NCBI GenBank assembly: GCA_038501195.1
Contig: JBBPUQ010000011.1
Location: forward strand, 1,054,001 to 1,118,000
Source of the DNA: Nemania diffusa
Taxonomy: Eukaryota > Ascomycota > Sordariomycetes > Xylariales > Xylariaceae
Length of the DNA: 64,000 bases
Direction of reading: 5' to 3'
Shown here piece after piece: positions 59,548 through 64,000 of the stretch. The notes under the pieces are model-generated. The model searched no databases. It was not told the DNA's origin and worked only from the letters and a program-made list of their open reading frames with translations. The first letter of the stretch is position 1; each line of letters opens with the position of its first letter. Made by a program: the position numbers and the translations under genes.

Positions 59548-61316
59548 ATGCTTCGCTCCGCGGTGCAAAATGCCACCAAAACCTTCCGGCTGACTGGCGT
59601 CCCCTCCTCGGTAGGACCACGAGTCTCGGTCTCGACGACCACAGCAGCCGCCACCGCCGCCGCCGGCGCAGTCAGCGGGACCCCTCAATCGCGCACCAGC
59701 TACAGACTGCGAATTGGCCCGACCGGTGAGCGGATCGCTGCTCGGAGATGGACGCACAGCACTGCGAAGTGGAGGCCTGTGCAGGCTCTGGACGAGTAGG
59801 TCTTTTGAACCAGCTTCTTCACCACCCCCCACTACATGCGCCTGGGTATGGTGTGACTGACGACACGGTTGTGTCTGGTGAACAGATGGGTAGCCAAAGA
59901 GGCACGGCCGATCAGTTTGCGACAGCTCATGGTGTTTGGTCGCTCTCTAACTGAGGAGAGGCTCATAAGCTCAGCCAACTACGTACGAACCGAGCTTCCA
60001 ACCAGGTATGTCTTCTCAACCGCCATTGAAGCATGACTCACGAACCCAATAACTCACATACCGTACCTACAGAATCGCCCACCGTATCCGTGACATGCAA
60101 CGCCTCCCCTACGTTGTCGTAACAAACCAGCACATCAGCGATGTCTACGAACTATATTACACGGCCTTCGACACCTTCCGGCGAGTCAAGGAAATCAAGT
60201 CATTGGAGGACAACGAGCGCTTCTGCAGCATCATCTCAGAGATGCTGCGTGCCCATCTGGGCGTGATACCTAAACTGGCCATGGGCATTTTGGAGTGCAA
60301 CGGTCTAATGCCAGCAGCCAAGCTGGACCGCTTCATGAACACCATTCTACGCTCTGTACGTCATCCCCCCACATGCGGAAGGTGATCGGGTGATCCAGCC
60401 GATGGGTGGAAGGCAACCTATCGATCTCAATAGCTAACACGTAATTCTACCATAGCGTATCTCCCGCCGCGTCATCGCCGAACAGCACCTCGCACTAAGC
60501 GAGACGTTCAACTCGGACTGGTTCTCGCCCGGCGCCAAGCTGTCCGAGTCCGAGTTCATCGGCGAGGTCTTCCTGAAGTGCGTGGCGCGGGACGTAGTCG
60601 AGCGGTGCGGACATGCCGCACAGGACCTCGTTCGCTCCGCTTACGGGCCGGACGCCGCGGTCCCCGAGATCCGCATCGACGGCCATCTGAACGTGACATT
60701 CCCCTACATCCTCACGCACCTGCAGTATATCATCGGCGAGCTCCTGCGGAACTCGGTGCAGGCCGTCGTCGAGCACCACCGCAATAACCCCACCAAGCAC
60801 GGCTCGCAGCCGCCGCCGCCTATCGAGGTCACGCTCTGCGAGACGCAGCAGCAGGTCATAATCCGCATCTCGGACCGCGGCGGCGGCGTCCCCCGCGACG
60901 TGCTGCCCTACCTCTGGTCCTTCGGCAAGGGCCCCTCGACCGACCAGCGCCTCGAGAACCTCGGCCAGGTCCCCCTCATGGCCGCCACACTACAAGAACT
61001 CCGCATCGACGGCAACTTCACCGAGCTGCAGAACCTCTTCCCCAGCCCCACCAACCGCCAGCACGCCCGCCCTGCCGACTGGCCCACGCGCGCCGCCTAC
61101 AACCACAACGGCTCCCTCACCACCCTCTCCATGCGACCCCCCAATCTCCGTCTCGGCATCAGCCTGCCTCTCAGCCGCGTCTACGCCGAGTACTGGGCCG
61201 GCAGCCTCGAGCTGCACAGCCTCGAGGGCTACGGCGTCGACGCCTTTCTCCAGATCTCCAAGCTCGGCAACAAGAACGAGCAACTCGCTACTCGCGCCGC
61301 TATGGATGCCGTCTAG
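59548..61316 (+). CDS. Mitochondrial pyruvate/branched-chain 2-oxoacid dehydrogenase kinase, 503 aa
   Basis: Phosphorylates and switches off the E1 subunit of a mitochondrial 2-oxoacid dehydrogenase complex. Four exons: 59548-59795, 59886-60005, 60073-60355 and 60456-61316. The N-terminus (MLRSAVQNATKTFRLTG..., Arg- and Thr-rich, no acids for about 50 residues) is a mitochondrial targeting peptide. The helical BCDHK/PDK domain has ISLRQLMVFGRSL, RIRDMQRLPYVVVTNQHI and LGVIPKLAMGI. The GHKL ATPase part has the N-box ELLRNSVQAVVEHH (about 310), the G1 box DRGGGVP (about 357) and the glycine-poor LRLGISLPLSRVYAEYW in the ATP-lid/G2 position. The C-terminus is SLEGYGVDAFLQISKLGNKNEQL. Sequence alone does not separate a PDH kinase from a branched-chain kinase. 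Exon 4 is GC-rich. Confidence 0.88.
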
Positions 61317-61994
61317 TAGAAGGCGCCGCCGGCGTCCTAGCTGGATACTCACCCTATACTTGACCGGACTGTACACTTCATTGAGGCCTTGGAATGAAAT
61401 AATCGGAGTGGCCTCTACACGTTCACATATATACACTTAAAACCAGCCTGAAGTTGGCATCAAAACACGTATAATGCCAAATAATACAAATTCTCAAACC
61501 CGCGTGCTCGTTTCAAAGCTAGTAAAAATGTGTCGTCTTTTGTACTGAATGGTATCGTAAGAAAATCTTGATTACATCGTCAACTAAACCTAACTGCACT
61601 GAACAAACAGGGGGGAGCGGGTGCCACTCTGAAGGGCGCCCGCTAAGGAGAGAATATCTCGGACGATGCCCGTTCGGTTTTTCCTCTCGTCTCGACACGC
61701 CAGAACGCTTCATAGTCCTAATTACCAGCGACAATAAGTGTGATATGATTTGAATTTGACTCCTTTTTCCAGCCCACTCGCTCTAGTCTCTCACGTGCAT
61801 CCCTTGTTCTCATTAGATAGACTCAAATTAGCTCCTAAGCATATCGACCGTATGAAGCCATTTTGGATTATTAAGCTTAAGCCGGCTGTAAGAATCGGGT
61901 ATTATAAACTCCCTATTCTTTGCTATATGGAGGTGGCGGATCAACGTTGCACGGAGCCACGTGAGAATAGCGAATAAAGGTAGAGAGGGATGGC
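61317..61994. other. Intergenic between convergent genes
   Basis: 3' flanks of the kinase and septin genes. Short open frames on both strands are unsupported and no RNA gene was seen. Confidence 0.55.
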
Positions 61995-63342
61995 TTAACG
62001 GCGACCACTGCGGGCCACGCTGCTGCCCTGCATCGATTCGAGCTCGGTTTCGAGTTGCTTGATCTGGGCATGTGTTTGTTCGAGATCCTTGTTGAGGCGG
62101 TCTCGCTCGGCAATGAGTTTCTGCTCCCATTGCCGGAATCGGTGCTCTTCAATCTTCACTTGCTCGGTGAATCGCTTGCGAAGTGCCTCCTCCTCTTCCT
62201 TGTACTTGGGGTTGTCCAACTTGCGAGGCCGTGCCTCACCGAATTTGCGCGTCTCCATCTGTTGAGCACGGTAAGCCTCGTAGTGCAGCTCCTCAGTAGT
62301 ATGGATGAGATCGAGCATGTGGGTGCGGATCAGGATAGAGCGGAGCTTCTTGAAGTCGCAGTGATCCTCGTTCTCAACTTCGGCAACACCCCACGAGTAC
62401 TGACGACCCTTGACAATGCGTCCATCGCTGGTCTTGACGTCCTTCTCAGAGCCGATGACAGCGAAGGGCATTGCGGCCATCAAGCTTCGGGCGTGTTGGG
62501 CAGCAGCCTCATCGTCCTCCTCAATTGGAGGTTGGTAAATCTTGATGCTTTGTGACTCAATCACAGCCTGGATCTTTAAATGCAATGGGTCAGAAACAAA
62601 GCAATTCTAAAAAGGTGGGATCGATAACATACTCTAGCCTTGAACTTGGCCAAATCAGCGGGACTCAGGGTATCGGCCTTGGCAATAACGGGAATCAGAT
62701 TCACGCGAGAGCATAGTCTCTTCATAACCTCGATATCCAGGGGCTTTAGGGTATGGCCGGTGGGTCGAATAAAGTAGAGGCAGGCATGAACACGCAGGTC
62801 AATCTTGTCCTGGCGGCGAGGCTGTTGCTCCTGGAGCATGTAAGATTCGTGCTGGTCGTCCAAAAACTCGATGATGGGCATCCAAGAGTCCTTGTTGTTA
62901 ACGTAATCACCGAAGCCCGGGGTGTCGATGACGGTAAGTCGGACTACAAATCGGGGTTATGTTAAGCTAGTGATCGATGGTATATGGGAGCCGGAGTAGG
63001 CAATTAATTACCCTTAAAGAACTTCTCCTCCAACTCGGCCTTGGTTATCTCGATCTCTACGGTCTTATCCACTTGCTTCTGGTGGCGCTTCTTGTGGTCG
63101 GCGTAGTTCTTGATGGTAGTTGAGAAGAGAGTGTTGATAAAAGTCGTCTTTCCTAGGCCAGATTCACCAGCAACCTAAATTGATCGCCGAACATCAGTAA
63201 AGCACACGACATCGAAAACTGAGAACTATGAACACACCATGATGGTGAAGGCAGCACCCCTCTTAGCAACGATCTTGTGTCGCTGGTTGGGCAAATTGGC
63301 AATGCCAATTGGCGACGCGCTTTCGGCTGTGGCAGGAGGCAT
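61995..63342 (-). CDS. CDC12: Septin, Cdc12/AspC type, 385 aa
   Basis: GTP-binding cytoskeletal protein that polymerises with other septins at septation sites and hyphal tips. Four exons: 63342-63238, 63174-63012, 62943-62633 and 62573-61995. Exon 1 reads MPPATAESASPIGIANLPNQ; exon 2 opens with the P-loop VAGESGLGKT (residues about 36-45). DTPGFGD is G3 and AKAD is G4. The septin unique element includes WGVAEVENEDHCDFKKL. The C-terminus (about residues 310-380, KEEEEALRKRFTEQVKIEE...) is a coiled coil. GIANLPNQRHKIV and the FTEQVKIEE..FRQWEQ tail match budding-yeast Cdc12 better than Cdc3, which lacks both, so I call AspC rather than AspB. Introns of 63, 68 and 59 nt have normal splice sites. 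Confidence 0.93.
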
Positions 63343-64000
63343 GTTGAAGATATGTGCAGGTATTCTCGACACAGGGCCCAAACCCGAATTGATGGAAGTG
63401 AGTGGATGGTGAACCTCTTAAAGGGCAAAAGCAGGCGAGAGAGAGAGGTTTGTGGCGTAGGTGAAACGTGTGGTGGGAGTTAGCTGGTGCAAGCTTTCAA
63501 GAACTTGAGGAATGCCGGTGAAGATAGAGCCCGAACGGTGTCGTGTCGATGGGGTCAGGGTCAAGTGCTTTTAGGCGGCTCATGCTTCAGGGGAAAGCCT
63601 TCCCAATCTTCGTGCTGTCCAGCAAATTTCCTGCACACAGCAGCTAGAGTCGACAGGGGTCTCAGAGCGTAACGCAATTGAGGATGGTGCCAACAGGCCA
63701 GTACCTAGTGGCCCCCCTTTCCTCAGTACTGATTATGGTTTTGGAGCTTTGAAACACGAAGAGCTTTGGCCACCTTCCACTCCCAGTCATCCAGATTCTC
63801 TAGATAGGTACCTATGTACACTAAACGTCAATGTGGAGCCTGGGGTCGATCGGCATCTACCAAGGACAAGTTTTGATTGGCTATAAAGGTCCATAGGGAA
63901 CTTCCACCCAGAAAGCCATCAAGTTCTTATCACCGATAAGAGACCAAAAAAGTTCCGCTCCAGGGCGCAAAGATTCTGGGAGACAGACAACTTTACGAGA
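63343..64000. other. Septin promoter / 5' leader region
   Basis: Upstream of the septin start on the minus strand. The open frames here (63277-63672) overlap exon 1 or the leader and are not genes. No further gene was recognised before the window ends. Confidence 0.5.

Noticed and set aside
61995..63342. Assignment of the septin as Cdc3/AspB
   Set aside because: The GIANLPNQRHKIV start and the RKRFTEQVKIEE coiled-coil tail match Cdc12/AspC; yeast Cdc3 lacks both.

Overview
The window is nuclear DNA from a filamentous ascomycete (Pezizomycotina, probably a Sordariomycete or close relative). The evidence is short spliceosomal introns (about 50-130 nt) with GTRNGT donors, CTAAC-like branch points and YAG acceptors, intron-containing tRNA genes, a septin of the Cdc12/AspC type, and long stretches of transposon DNA turned into almost pure A+T by C-to-T / G-to-A transitions, as expected from repeat-induced point mutation (RIP). 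I cannot name the species.

Layout: (1) 1-4551 is a decayed Ty1/copia-type retrotransposon whose polyprotein is still collinear in one reading frame from gag to RNase H, followed by a candidate 3' LTR. (2) About 4575-11770 is an anonymous, extremely AT-rich block. (3) 11780-14987 is a less mutated island with a truncated beta-propeller gene, a tRNA-Ala and a possible decayed cysteine-containing small-protein gene. (4) 14988-22218 is a complete LTR retrotransposon destroyed by RIP, recognised by two ungapped 187-bp LTRs and the target duplication TCTAG. (5) 22250-22904 is a foldback element with perfect 32-bp inverted termini. (6) 23018-23619 holds a tRNA-Leu and a tRNA-Glu, both with introns. 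(7) 23871-31300 is gene-poor: two small genes of unknown function (99 and 145 aa) plus coding-like debris.

From 31.3 kb the window becomes an ordinary gene-rich arm: transportin (+), a CID/SR-like RNA-processing protein (-), a DUF4748-like protein (-), a WD40-inositol 5-phosphatase (+), an asparaginase with C-terminal ankyrin repeats (+), a questin-oxidase-like protein (+), a USP7/Ubp15-type deubiquitinase (-), a mitochondrial 2-oxoacid dehydrogenase kinase (+) and the septin (-). I built the exon models by hand; in each multi-exon model the summed exon lengths are divisible by three and the joined frames match the named family where one is recognised. A roughly 390-bp MITE-like element sits at 58083-58472 between the deubiquitinase and kinase promoters.

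The right-hand genes are unrelated housekeeping functions (nuclear import, RNA processing, phosphoinositide turnover, nitrogen metabolism, ubiquitin removal, mitochondrial control, septin cytoskeleton) and do not form a pathway or an obvious biosynthetic cluster. I found no convincing new defence or biosynthetic system. The most informative content is the well-bounded record of transposition and RIP in the left third and its sharp border with gene-rich DNA.
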